A stretch of 64,000 bases of DNA, from the NCBI RefSeq assembly GCF_030034735.1, contig NZ_CP125370.1, forward strand, positions 5,813,001 through 5,877,000, in the 5' to 3' direction. The notes below the pieces were generated by a model. The model saw only the letters and a program-made list of their open reading frames with translations, was not told where the DNA came from and did not search any database. Origin of the DNA: Paenibacillus sp. RC334 (GTDB lineage Bacteria > Bacillota > Bacilli > Paenibacillales > Paenibacillaceae). The first letter of the stretch is position 1. Each line of letters begins with the position of its first letter. The translations under genes and the position numbers were made by a program. Below, one piece after another: positions 18,027-27,647 of the stretch.

Positions 18027-19349
18027 TTATGGTGAAGCCACGCGTGTATGGCGGTTTACCGGGACAGGTAAGCCCAGATGCTCCCGCAGCGTGCTGCCCT
18101 CGTACTCTGTCCTGAACAACCCGCGATTCTGAAGTTCAGGGATTACACCGCCCACAAATTCATCCAATCCACCCGGTACATAAGGCGGCATAATATTAAA
18201 CCCATCGGCGGCATATCCCACGAACCATTGCTGGATGTGATCTGCAATTTGCAGAGGCGTGCCCGTCACAATGCGGTGCCCACGCGCTCCGGCAACCTCC
18301 TTGTACAGCTGGCGCAACGTGTACCCCTTATCGCGTGCAAGCTTGAGCAGCAGTTGAGGACGACTCTTTCGCCCGTCCGCTTCCGGAATATCCGGAACCG
18401 GTTCATCCAAAGAATAAGCCCTCATATCATACTGAAATCTCTCTGACAAGGAGTCGTAAGCGAAGGAGTCATCAATAAAGCTTTGCAAATATTCATATTT
18501 TTCATGAGCTTCCTTCTCTGTGGCACCGATAACCGGAAGCAATCCTGGCATGATGTGTAGATGCTCAGCGGTACGACCGTATTTGGGCAGTTGTGCTTTC
18601 AGATGACTGTAGAACTGCTGTGCATCCTCCAAGGATTGCTGTGCCGTAAACACCACTTCACCAATCCGGGCAGCGAGATCCTGGCCCGGGCCAGATGATC
18701 CTGCCTGAATAATGACTGGATGGCCTTGAGGACTTTGCGTGACATTAAGCGGCCCTTTTACGGAGAAAAATGTGCCTTCATGATTCAGCTCATGCAGCTT
18801 GCTCTTGTCGATGTACTCTCCCGTTTCTTTATTCACAATGTAGGGCTGCTGTTCCCAGCTATCCCACAGCCCTTTGACGACCTCGACAAACTCCGCAGCG
18901 CGTTCATACCGCAAATGATGATCCGGGTGATCTTCCCGCGAAAAGTTTTTGGCCGCTTCAGGTGATGAGGTTGTGACAACATTCCATGCTGCTCGCCCCT
19001 GGCTCAGTTGGTCCACAGATGCTAACAAGCGGGCGATATTAAAAGGATCGTAATATGTCGTTGAGGCTGTGACAGCAAGACCGATCCGGCTGGTGACCGT
19101 AGATAAGGCAGCCAGCAATGTAATCGGCTCAAAACGGGCGATGACGGATGCCGCAGCATCGGGAGACGTGATCAGACCATCAGCGAGAAAAACCATATCC
19201 AGTTTGGCCCGCTCGGCTGTTTGAGCCAGTTGCTTGATTAATTCAAAATTTTCACTTCCCGATTGGGCATCTTTGTGCCGCCAGCCCGATGTATGGTGAC
19301 CGGCAGCCTGAATGAACAATCCGAATTTCAGTTTTCTTCCTTCGCTCAT
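18027..19349 (-). CDS. LLM-class flavin-dependent monooxygenase (NtaA/SnaA/DszA type)
   Basis: A 440-residue FMN-dependent monooxygenase of the bacterial luciferase-like superfamily. The motifs HTSGWRHKDA near residue 20, DMVFLADG, ITSRIGLAVTASTTYYDPFN, LSQGRAAWNVVTT and PVIIQAGSS match the NtaA/SnaA/DszA group, which oxidises nitrilotriacetate, sulfur compounds or similar substrates with reduced FMN from a partner reductase. No reductase gene is in this operon. The ATG overlaps the stop of the upstream paralogue (ATGA). Confidence 0.92.
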   Translation of the reverse strand: MSEGRKLKFGLFIQAAGHHTSGWRHKDAQSGSENFELIKQLAQTAERAKLDMVFLADGLITSPDAAASVIARFEPITLLAALSTVTSRIGLAVTASTTYYDPFNIARLLASVDQLSQGRAAWNVVTTSSPEAAKNFSREDHPDHHLRYERAAEFVEVVKGLWDSWEQQPYIVNKETGEYIDKSKLHELNHEGTFFSVKGPLNVTQSPQGHPVIIQAGSSGPGQDLAARIGEVVFTAQQSLEDAQQFYSHLKAQLPKYGRTAEHLHIMPGLLPVIGATEKEAHEKYEYLQSFIDDSFAYDSLSERFQYDMRAYSLDEPVPDIPEADGRKSRPQLLLKLARDKGYTLRQLYKEVAGARGHRIVTGTPLQIADHIQQWFVGYAADGFNIMPPYVPGGLDEFVGGVIPELQNRGLFRTEYEGSTLREHLGLPVPVNRHTRVASP

Positions 19350-20702
19350 GTATGAAGAACTCCTTTCCCCTTCTGTAACTTGGCAGCAAATTGATTCGTC
19401 GGCCGAGATAGACCGAGATTCTCACGCAGGGTTCTTCCCTCATACTCCGTATGGAATAATCCTCTGCGTTGGAGCTCAGGCACGACAAGGCGAGCAAAAT
19501 CCTCCAGCCCGGTCGGCAACTGCTGCGGCCGGATTACAAAGCCGTCACAGGCTCCCTGACTGAACCATTCCTCCATCTCGTCGGCAATCTGGACAGCCGT
19601 CCCGGCAAAGGTACGGTGGCCATTGCCCCCCGGAAGCCCTTTCGATCAATTGGCGAATCGTCAGCTTTTCGGTTTCGATCATATTTTTCATTAATTCAAA
19701 CCGACTCCGGTTCTCATTAATGGTGGCAGGGTCAGGCAACTGCGGAACCGGACCATCCAGCGGATAGGCGGACAAATCCACCTTCAGTCGGTTAGACAAC
19801 CGCTGTAGCCCAAGCTCGGGTATAACCGACTCGCGCAGCTCAGCCTCCTTCTCTCTCGCCTCAGATTCGGTAGCTCCGACGATCAAGCTAAAGCCCGGTA
19901 CGATTTTGACATCCTCCGGATTACGTCCGTATTTCTCCACTCTCGATTTCACGTCAGCATAGAACGCCTGTGCATCCTTTAACGTCTGCTGGGCCGTGTA
20001 GATCATTTCTCCCGTCCGGGCGGCCAGTTCCTTCCCATCCTCCGACGAACCCGCCTGTGCCAGCACCGGATAGCCCTGCGGAGGGCGTGGAAGATTCAGC
20101 GGACCTTCGACCGAGAAGCGCTCGCTTTTATGGCGAATCGCATGGATTTTGTCCGTATCGGCATATAGTCCCTCGTCTTTGTTAAACAGCAGCGCATCGT
20201 CTTCCCAGCTATCCCACAGCTTGGTCGTCAACTGTACAAATTCCAAGGCCCGTTCATAGCGCTCCGTATGCTCAAAATTCTGCTCTCTGCTGAAATTCAG
20301 ATGCGTGTTGCCGATGCCTGTCGTCACAATGTTCCAGCCTGCACGCCCCTGACTCAAATGATCCAGCGAAGCAAACAGACGGGCTGTGTGAAAAGGTTCT
20401 GTATAAGAAGTAGATACCGTAGCCACCAATCCTATGCGCTCCGTTACCGCAGCTAAAGCCGCCAGCAGCGTATACGGCTCCAGACGGTTTAATGCCTGAT
20501 GCTTGACTTTCTCGCCCAACTCGTAAGAATCTGCCAAAAATATCGTATGGAATTTGGCTTGTTCTGCAATAAGCGCCATCTTCTTATATAAAGAAAAATC
20601 TGTTACCCCCGCCGGCTCTGCCAGAGGATGCCTCCACGCGGTTTCATGAAAGCCTGTACTATTCATAAAAAAATTCAAAATCATTTGACGTTGATAACTC
20701 AC
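19346..20702 (-). pseudogene. LLM-class flavin monooxygenase, frameshifted
   Basis: A second NtaA/SnaA/DszA-type monooxygenase, paralogous to its neighbour. The N-terminal 350 codons (20702 down to about 19632) read well (HETAWRHP, LSQGRAGWNIVTTG, PVLAQAGSS), then the frame is lost. The C-terminal part continues in another frame (EEWFSQGACDGFVIRP to GLSRP). Removing one G from the six-G run on the minus strand (plus-strand C at 19626-19631) restores one frame of about 451 residues with the expected GGNGHRTFAGTAVQIADEM. It is either a recent mutation, a slipping tract or an assembly error. Confidence 0.88.
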
Positions 20703-20774
20703 TTTCCCTCACCTCACACTCTGGTTCATTTGAGTTTCCGCATTTGTTCCTGTATGTGTTGCTTACATCGTCAC

Positions 20775-21761
20775 TCACATTGGAAAATGGCAGGCTACGC
20801 CATGCCTGTCTTTATGCTGCTCGAAGACTGGAATCTGACTTTTGCAAATATCCTGAGCCATTGGACAACGAGTATGAAAGCTACAACCGCTTGGCGGGTT
20901 GATCGGACTTGGAATGTCGCCCTTCAACAAAATCCTCTCCTTGGTTTTCCGTGGATGAGATACAGGAATGGACGACAGTAATGACTTCGTATACGGGTGC
21001 TTGGGGTGAGCAAACAGCTCATCCCTCTGCCCCATTTCAACGATCCTGCCCAAATACATGACAGCTATATGTTCACTGACGAATTTAACGGAGGCAAGAC
21101 CGTGAGCAATGAAAATATACGTTAGCTGATATTCCTTTTGCAGCCTTTTCAATAGATTTAAAATCTGAGCCTGAATCGAAACATCGAGCGCCGAAACCGC
21201 CTCGTCACAAACAATCAGCTTTGGATTTAGCGATAATGCCCGGGCGATTCCGATCCGCTGCCGCTGTCCACCACTGAATTCGTGCGGATACCGATTCAGG
21301 TGATGCTCTCCCAAGCCGACAATTTCCATCAATTCGCTAATTCGCTTTCTTAACTGCAATCCTTCTGTTTCCCCGCGAATGATCAGCGGCTCTGCGATAA
21401 TATCCTTAATTTTCATTCGTGGATTCAGAGAAGCGTAAGGGTCCTGAAAAATGAGCTGCAAATCGGCACGAACATGACGCAATGTCTTACCGCTCATCCC
21501 TGTCAATTTACGCTGGTCGAACCAGACTTCACCGCCTGTCGGCTCCTGCAATTGTAAAATCATCTGTCCCAGCGTCGTTTTCCCGCTACCTGATTCACCG
21601 ACAATACCCAGCGTCTCCCCCCGGTTAACCGAAAAGCTAAGACCGTCCACCGCTCGAACATAACCGGTTTTGCGTGATAACCATCCTGTTTTTACTGGGT
21701 AATATTTTTTCAAGTCCTTGACCTCAAGCAAAGGCTTCTCTTCCGAAATGGCCAAGCTCAT
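20775..21761 (-). CDS. Oligopeptide-type ABC transporter ATPase (DppF/OppF)
   Basis: A 328-residue ATPase of the peptide/nickel importer family. Walker [10 protein letters not shown] is at about 54-62, the signature is [14 protein letters not shown], Walker [13 protein letters not shown]. In place of the usual switch HD it has [10 protein letters not shown], with Gly after the His, which is less common. The C-terminal oligopeptide-type region has [14 protein letters not shown] with Cys residues known to bind iron-sulfur in this family. It overlaps the DppD gene by 4 nt. Confidence 0.92.
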   Translation of the reverse strand: MSLAISEEKPLLEVKDLKKYYPVKTGWLSRKTGYVRAVDGLSFSVNRGETLGIVGESGSGKTTLGQMILQLQEPTGGEVWFDQRKLTGMSGKTLRHVRADLQLIFQDPYASLNPRMKIKDIIAEPLIIRGETEGLQLRKRISELMEIVGLGEHHLNRYPHEFSGGQRQRIGIARALSLNPKLIVCDEAVSALDVSIQAQILNLLKRLQKEYQLTYIFIAHGLASVKFVSEHIAVMYLGRIVEMGQRDELFAHPKHPYTKSLLSSIPVSHPRKTKERILLKGDIPSPINPPSGCSFHTRCPMAQDICKSQIPVFEQHKDRHGVACHFPM

Positions 21762-22741
21762 AGCACCTCCCCTTTAGCGCCGGGATAAAAGCAACGCACG
21801 ACATGACCTGCCTCCACCTGTTCCAGCTCTGGCTTGTCCAACATACATCTGGTTGTCGCCACAGGACAACGTGATTGAAAGGCACACCCTTTCGGAAGCT
21901 GCGACAGTTGAGGTACTGTCCCGGGGATCGAATATAATTCCTCCTGATATCCATCCATTTGGGGTAGCGAATGCATCAGACCTATCGTATACGGATGAAG
22001 CGGACGGTCAAACAAATCAACTGCATACGCTTCCTCCACAATTTCACCGGCATACATTACCGCAACCCGGTCTGCCATTTCAGCCACCACGCCCAGATCA
22101 TGAGTAATCCAGATGACGCCCATCTCCAGCGTGTCGCTCAGTTGTCCGATTAGATCCATGATTTGCGCCTGAATGGTTACATCCAGTGCCGTTGTAGGCT
22201 CATCCGCAATGAGCAGCTTGGGGTGGCAGGACAAGGCGCTCGCAATCATGACTCGTTGTCTCATACCGCCCGATAATTGATGAGGAAAATAATGAATGAC
22301 CTTTTCGGGATGGGAAATGCCGACCAGTTTCAGCATCTCGATGCTTTTGAGCCTGGCCTCCTGTTTACTCAATCCCGTATGAGTTCGTAGTGATTCCGAA
22401 ATTTGGCTGCCGATCGTAAACACGGGATTCAGCGAAGTCATAGGCTCCTGAAAAATCATCGAGATTTCGTTACCGCGAATTTTACGCATTTCTTTGGGCT
22501 TCAGCTCCAACAAATTACAGCCTTCCAGTACAATTTCGCCGCCTACGACCTTCCCCGGCCGATCTATCAATCCAATGATGGACAACGAGGTCACGCTTTT
22601 GCCGCTGCCTGATTCACCGACAATACACAGCGTTTCTCCCTTGGCTACATGGAACGATACCCGATTGACTGCCGGGACCACACCAGACTTCGTCATGAAC
22701 GAGGTCTGTAAATCCTTGACCTCCAGCAACATTTCCGGCAT
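21758..22741 (-). CDS. Oligopeptide-type ABC transporter ATPase (DppD/OppD)
   Basis: The partner ATPase, 327 residues. Walker [11 protein letters not shown], signature LSGGMRQRV, Walker [13 protein letters not shown], switch [15 protein letters not shown], and a C-terminal [16 protein letters not shown] cysteine motif are present. The ATG at 22741 is chosen because GGAAAGGAG stands about 7 nt upstream; an earlier ATG at 22777 has no such site. It works with 20775-21761 as a heterodimer on the importer. Confidence 0.92.
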   Translation of the reverse strand: MPEMLLEVKDLQTSFMTKSGVVPAVNRVSFHVAKGETLCIVGESGSGKSVTSLSIIGLIDRPGKVVGGEIVLEGCNLLELKPKEMRKIRGNEISMIFQEPMTSLNPVFTIGSQISESLRTHTGLSKQEARLKSIEMLKLVGISHPEKVIHYFPHQLSGGMRQRVMIASALSCHPKLLIADEPTTALDVTIQAQIMDLIGQLSDTLEMGVIWITHDLGVVAEMADRVAVMYAGEIVEEAYAVDLFDRPLHPYTIGLMHSLPQMDGYQEELYSIPGTVPQLSQLPKGCAFQSRCPVATTRCMLDKPELEQVEAGHVVRCFYPGAKGEVL

Positions 22742-22785
22742 TCTATCTCTCCTTTCCTGCCTATGCCGAACCATCAACTGACCTG

Positions 22786-23709
22786 CTATACATCCAGCTT
22801 GGGATCAAGCCAATCCCTTAGCCAATCTCCGACAAATATAATGGCGAGCACGGTAATCGTAATAGCAATACCCGGAAAAGTAGCCACCCACCAGCTTGTA
22901 GCCAAATACTGGCGCCCGTCACTCAACATTCCTCCCCACGATACGGCAGGCGACTGAATGCCCAATCCAAGGAAGCTCAAAGCCGCCTCGGAAATAATCA
23001 CCCGGCCTATGCTAAGCGTAGAAATGATAATAAAAGAAGAAATCACATTAGGCAGCACATGTACTCGTATGATTCGGAAATCATCAGCACCGGCCACTCT
23101 TGCCGCGCGTACATAATCACGTTCGCGTACACTCAGAACCTCACTCCGTACCATTCTTGTATAGCTCACCCAGCCCGTTATCCCAATGACAAAAATCAGC
23201 GTTCCCACTCCCTGCCCGAGCACCAGCATGAACAACATCATAAACAGGATCGTGGGTATAGCCAGAAAGGCATCTACAATCCGCATAATGAACGCATCCA
23301 CCCAGCGGCCGTAATATCCCGAGATCAGTCCTAGAGTAATGCCAATAGCACCCGAAATACCTACGGAACAGAAACCCACGATTAGCGAGACACGCGACCC
23401 GTACACGATTCGGCTCCAAATATCTCTGCCCAAACTATCTGTCCCCAGTAGAAATTCAGTCGTTCCTCCTGCTATCCATGCCGGTGGCAACAACTTCCGC
23501 GCGATGTTGGTCTGAGCCGGATCATGAGGGGCAATCACGGGTGCAGCCACAGAAATAGACACAATAATGACAAGAACAATCAGGCCCAGAATGCCTGTCT
23601 TGCTCTGAAACAGATAGCTCAGACCCCTCCTCAGCAATCCTTGTGTACCCACGCTTTGTACGGGCAAAGCAAGAGCAGCCTTGGATTGTACAGATTCAGA
23701 CATACTCAT
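22786..23709 (-). CDS. Oligopeptide-type ABC transporter permease (DppC)
   Basis: A 307-residue permease of the OppC/DppC type. A first hydrophobic helix at about 38-60 precedes the typical segment LLGTDSLGRDIWSRIVYGSRVSL. The coupling loop is RDYVRAARVAGADDFRIIRVHVLPN near residue 200. It forms the channel with the DppB-type permease at 25349-26269. The lipoprotein gene lies between the two permeases, a less usual order. Confidence 0.92.
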   Translation of the reverse strand: MSMSESVQSKAALALPVQSVGTQGLLRRGLSYLFQSKTGILGLIVLVIIVSISVAAPVIAPHDPAQTNIARKLLPPAWIAGGTTEFLLGTDSLGRDIWSRIVYGSRVSLIVGFCSVGISGAIGITLGLISGYYGRWVDAFIMRIVDAFLAIPTILFMMLFMLVLGQGVGTLIFVIGITGWVSYTRMVRSEVLSVRERDYVRAARVAGADDFRIIRVHVLPNVISSFIIISTLSIGRVIISEAALSFLGLGIQSPAVSWGGMLSDGRQYLATSWWVATFPGIAITITVLAIIFVGDWLRDWLDPKLDV

Positions 23710-23734
23710 ACCACCCCATTTCCTTTTTATCCGA

Positions 23735-25246
23735 CTATTCTTTCAGCTTAATATCATCTGCATAGAACATCTCGTCCACACGTGGAGTAAGCTCCACCCG
23801 GTTACTGACACCATAATTGAACTTGTTCTGGTACAAGAAAATTCGAGGGCGATCCACCGCCAGAATCTCCTGTGCTTTTTGGTACTGCTCTGCTCTCTTC
23901 TGATCATCCAGATTGGTAGCAGCGTCTTTCAGAAGCTTGTCGACCTCCGGGTTGCTATAATCGGTCTGGCCTTTGGCATTTTCCGTTGTAAATACTTCCA
24001 GCGGAAGTGGTGACTCAAACATGGAGTTGCCTTTACCCTGGAGCGCCAGTTCCTTAAAGGTATTGGAGTTATCCCGTTGTTTATATTGCGTCTGTTCCAG
24101 AATTTCAAGCTTCACCTTGAAGTTGACCTCTGTCAAATATGCAGCGATCGTCTCAGCGACCTCCTTCGTACTGGCCGGACTGCTCAACGTCAGCTCCACC
24201 CCATTCGGATATCCTGCTTCCACCAATAATTGCTTGGCACGTTCAGGATTATAGACATTCGTATTGAACAGCTTGGGTTCATGTCCCAGGATACCCGGGC
24301 CAATCGCCTCCTGTGTGGGAACTCCTGCCCCACCAAGTACATTGTCTACGAGTCCCTTCTTATCAATAGCCAGTTCAATAGCTTCCCGCACTTTGGGATT
24401 AGCGGTTACGACTCCGGGTGTCTGACGCACCAGCAAGCTTTGGACCCGCGCGCTATCCTTATCAGTATAGTAAGTTGATCCGCTATCCTGTACACGCTGG
24501 ATATCCCCCGGCGGGATGATGACAGCAATATCAATAGCGCCTGTCAACAGCTCGGATATACGGGTCGTGGATTCAGGAATCGTACGGAACACCAGACGAT
24601 CCCATTGGGGCTTGTCTCCGTAATAGTCTGTATTTTTGACCAACTCCACACGGTCGTCCTTAATCCATTTATCCAACTTGTACGGGCCTGTGCCCACCGG
24701 ATTTCGGATGAATCCTTCTACACCCTGTTTTTGAAAATAAGCTGCTGGCAGGATCCCTGAGCTAATTCTGCTTAAGCGACCCAACAGAATCGGGTCAGGT
24801 CCTTTCGTAATGATGTCCACAGTATAATCATCAATAACGTTCACCTGCTGGATACCGGAATAAGATGAATAATCCACGAGCGATTTATCTTTGGCTACGC
24901 GCTCCAGTGTAAACTTCACATCTGCGGCGGTGAATGGATCTCCGTTATGAAACTTGACTCCCTTCCGCAGCTCGAATCTCCATGTCTTGTCATCCGTCCG
25001 CTTCCAGGATGTAGCGAGCCCCGGTAGTTTTTTTTGTGGATCATTGCCATCCTTCTTCACCAAATATTCAAATATATTGACATGAATTGATTCTGTCTGC
25101 GTATTTCCATGATCATGGATATCGAACGTTACGTTATCAATCGTGTTGCCGATCGTCAGCGTCTTTTCCTGTACCGAACCGTTCGTACTGGTGCATCCCG
25201 TCACCGCCAAAACTAACATCAGCCATACCCAAGCTATTTTCCGCAT
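23735..25246 (-). CDS. ABC transporter substrate-binding lipoprotein (family 5)
   Basis: A 503-residue family 5 (peptide/nickel type) binding protein. The signal peptide carries the lipobox VTGC with Cys18. The family signature FELRKGVKFHNGDPFTAADV is at about 92-111. The ligand may be a peptide or a small organosulfur or organonitrogen compound, since two monooxygenases are encoded downstream. It lies 25 nt before the DppC gene in one operon. Confidence 0.92.
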   Translation of the reverse strand: MRKIAWVWLMLVLAVTGCTSTNGSVQEKTLTIGNTIDNVTFDIHDHGNTQTESIHVNIFEYLVKKDGNDPQKKLPGLATSWKRTDDKTWRFELRKGVKFHNGDPFTAADVKFTLERVAKDKSLVDYSSYSGIQQVNVIDDYTVDIITKGPDPILLGRLSRISSGILPAAYFQKQGVEGFIRNPVGTGPYKLDKWIKDDRVELVKNTDYYGDKPQWDRLVFRTIPESTTRISELLTGAIDIAVIIPPGDIQRVQDSGSTYYTDKDSARVQSLLVRQTPGVVTANPKVREAIELAIDKKGLVDNVLGGAGVPTQEAIGPGILGHEPKLFNTNVYNPERAKQLLVEAGYPNGVELTLSSPASTKEVAETIAAYLTEVNFKVKLEILEQTQYKQRDNSNTFKELALQGKGNSMFESPLPLEVFTTENAKGQTDYSNPEVDKLLKDAATNLDDQKRAEQYQKAQEILAVDRPRIFLYQNKFNYGVSNRVELTPRVDEMFYADDIKLKE

Positions 25247-25348
25247 CCTCTTCTACCTGCCTCTTCTATTTTTCTTCGAGTTCCCCGAAAACTTATTTTT
25301 TCCACTTGTTTAGTTGGTTTAAAATTTAAAAAAATAGAGCCTTCGCTA

Positions 25349-26269
25349 TTATTCATTGTACTTAATACGAGGATCCAGAACTTTATAGGCAATATCCGTA
25401 ATGACCGTGATCAGAATGACCATAATGGCTACTACGAATACCGAAGCCTGAATGATCGCCATATCATGAGTATTAATTGCCTGCACAATCAGTTGCCCCA
25501 TGCCGGGCCAGGAAAATATAGTCTCGGTCACCAGTGATCCACCCACCAAATTAGTGAATTGCAGCCCGGTTATCGTCACCACCGGAATTAATGCATTGCG
25601 GAGGGCATGCTTGTTAATCACGATCATTTCCCTAATTCCTTTGCTTCGAGCGGTTCGGATATAGTCCTGTCCGATGATTTCCAGCATACTGGAACGGATT
25701 AATCGGGTCATTTCCGCTGCTATCCCTGTCCCCAATGTAATCGCCGGTAAGATCAAATGAGACAAGCCCCCTCTTCCAGATACCGGAGTCCAGCCCCAAT
25801 GAACAGCTACGACCAGAATCAGCATGATGCCTACCCAAAAATTCGGCATGGCTTTACCCAGTACGGATACACCCGAAATGAAGATATCAATGAAGGAATT
25901 ACGCTTCACCGCAGACCATATCCCCAGAGGAATAGCGAGACAGCAAGCAATAATCATCGATGCAACCGCTAACTCAAAGCTGGCAGGCAACCTCTCCAGA
26001 ACGATAGGCAACGCAGGTTCACTGTAACGGAAGGAAGTACCAAAATCCCCTTGTACCAAATTAGACAGAAAAATATAATACTGCACATACAGCGGCTGAT
26101 CCAGACCAAGCGCCTCCGTCAATATCCTCCGATCCTCAGCTGTTGCCGTATCTGGTAGCATCATCGCCACCGGATCACCTGTTACATGCACAAGAATGAA
26201 TACAATCAGTGTGATAATAAAAAGCACCGGTACCACTTGCAGCAACGTTTTTCCAATATACTTACTCAC
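25349..26269 (-). CDS. Oligopeptide-type ABC transporter permease (DppB)
   Basis: A 306-residue permease with six membrane helices, of DppB/OppB type. The first helix starts at about residue 8, and the periplasm-side LGLDQPLYVQYYIFLSNLVQGDFG segment is characteristic. The coupling loop is QDYIRTARSKGIREMIVINKHALRNALIPV. The GTG start at 26269 has GAGGATG upstream. It is the first gene of the 9-kb operon running to the RraA gene; the promoter should lie in 26270-26530. Confidence 0.9.
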   Translation of the reverse strand: MSKYIGKTLLQVVPVLFIITLIVFILVHVTGDPVAMMLPDTATAEDRRILTEALGLDQPLYVQYYIFLSNLVQGDFGTSFRYSEPALPIVLERLPASFELAVASMIIACCLAIPLGIWSAVKRNSFIDIFISGVSVLGKAMPNFWVGIMLILVVAVHWGWTPVSGRGGLSHLILPAITLGTGIAAEMTRLIRSSMLEIIGQDYIRTARSKGIREMIVINKHALRNALIPVVTITGLQFTNLVGGSLVTETIFSWPGMGQLIVQAINTHDMAIIQASVFVVAIMVILITVITDIAYKVLDPRIKYNE

Positions 26270-26351
26270 GGATTCACATCCTCTATCAACTAATTCCGGC
26301 CTTCCTTCTCATTCGCCTCCATCGAATATAAAAATATTAAATAAACTTTAC

Positions 26352-26368
26352 TCATAGGTTTAATGAGA
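26352..26368 (-). promoter_or_regulatory. Dyad upstream of the Dpp/LLM operon, possible LysR site
   Basis: The perfect dyad CTCAT-N7-ATGAG lies 83 bp before the first gene of the operon and between it and the LysR gene. LysR proteins bind interrupted dyads of about this size. No strong -10/-35 pair is clear around it, and the rest of 26270-26530 shows nothing else I can name. Confidence 0.3.
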
Positions 26369-26530
26369 TTTTAGATTAAAAATAACGCCCTATTCCAGCC
26401 GACTGTATAGACGGTCAAAATAGTGCTGCCTCCGTTATGCTTACTACTACTGTAATATAGAAACCATATCCGTTAAAATCGAATTTTCTGATGCCCCGCC
26501 ATATCAAATAGCTATGACAGTTCTTATCCA

Positions 26531-27401
26531 TCACCGTATGTTCTGAAAATCCAGATCTTTGACAAAGCTCACAAAAGCCTTCACCACGTTCAATTGCAAC
26601 GACTCCCCATGGTAAAACATCCACGTATTGCGGTGGACAGGCTTCCCTTCCTGATTCTTCATTTCCACCTTCGTAATATCCTCTTCATCAAAATACATAC
26701 TCGGCATAATCGCATAGCCCAGACCATTCATGACCATCTCCCGACAGGCGTCCACCTGATCTACTTCCATACCTACCAAGGGAGGCACCGAATAATTCTC
26801 AGCCCACCAGTTGTCTATGGATGCTTTCAATACATAATCCGTACCATAGTCAATTCGGGGTCGATTGGGCAGATCGCTCAGATCAATTTCACTTTTAGAA
26901 ACAATGCACAGGGTGTCCTGAAATAAAAAATGCTTCTCATCTTTCCATGAATAACCCCCCCCGGATAAAGCCAATATGAATATCTTGATTAAAAATCAAT
27001 TGATGGATTCTTTTACTCTGCCCCGCTATGACTTTGAATTCGACATCAGGATAACGCTCCTTGAACATTTTCAGAACCTTGGGCAGCTTATTTTTAGTGA
27101 AAAAGAAGCCCGCTCCCAGCCTTAACGTCCCGGTAACCTTCTCTTCCATATTGAGCAGATCATCTTTTATCTTTTGATATTTTTTCAACATTTCTTCGGC
27201 AGTCAGCGCCATATATTCCCCTTGGGGAGTGAAATTAACCCCCCGCCTTCCCCGCTGTACAATCGTAATGCCGAACTCCTTTTCAATATGCTGGAGCCGA
27301 CTGGTCAAAGCAGGCTGTGACATAAACATGCTCTGGGCTGTTTTCGTAATATTTTTATGTGTATATAAAGCCTGTAATAGATGCCAATCCCGGTCTTCCA
27401 T
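26531..27401 (-). pseudogene. LysR-family regulator, frameshifted
   Basis: A LysR-type transcription factor. The N-terminal HTH (NITKTAQSMFMSQPALTSRLQHIEKEFGI) begins about 15 residues after the ATG at 27401, which has AAGGAGG 8 nt before it. The effector domain starts normally, then the frame breaks at a run of eight G on the minus strand (plus C at 26955-26962). With seven G the sequence reads IGFIRGGYSWKDEKHF and continues to the stop at 26531, giving about 289 residues, a usual LysR length. It probably controls the downstream Dpp/LLM operon. Confidence 0.87.
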
Positions 27402-27647
27402 ACCCATTCCCTCCTTCTCCCATTCTACTTCCAGTGCCCAATCGTATGTATTCTTCCTCCTCTGCGACATACGCTTTTTCCCCACACTATACCAAACCGT
27501 CATTCCGAAAAACAACAAAAAGACCCTCCTACACTGAATCTGCAAAAGGGGCTTCTACTCTAGTTTTCATTTTTGGGGTCATTGGGTGTGCAATCCCATC
27601 ATCAATCCGAGGTTCCCCCTATGAAGCTTTTAAAGTCGTTCCTTACC

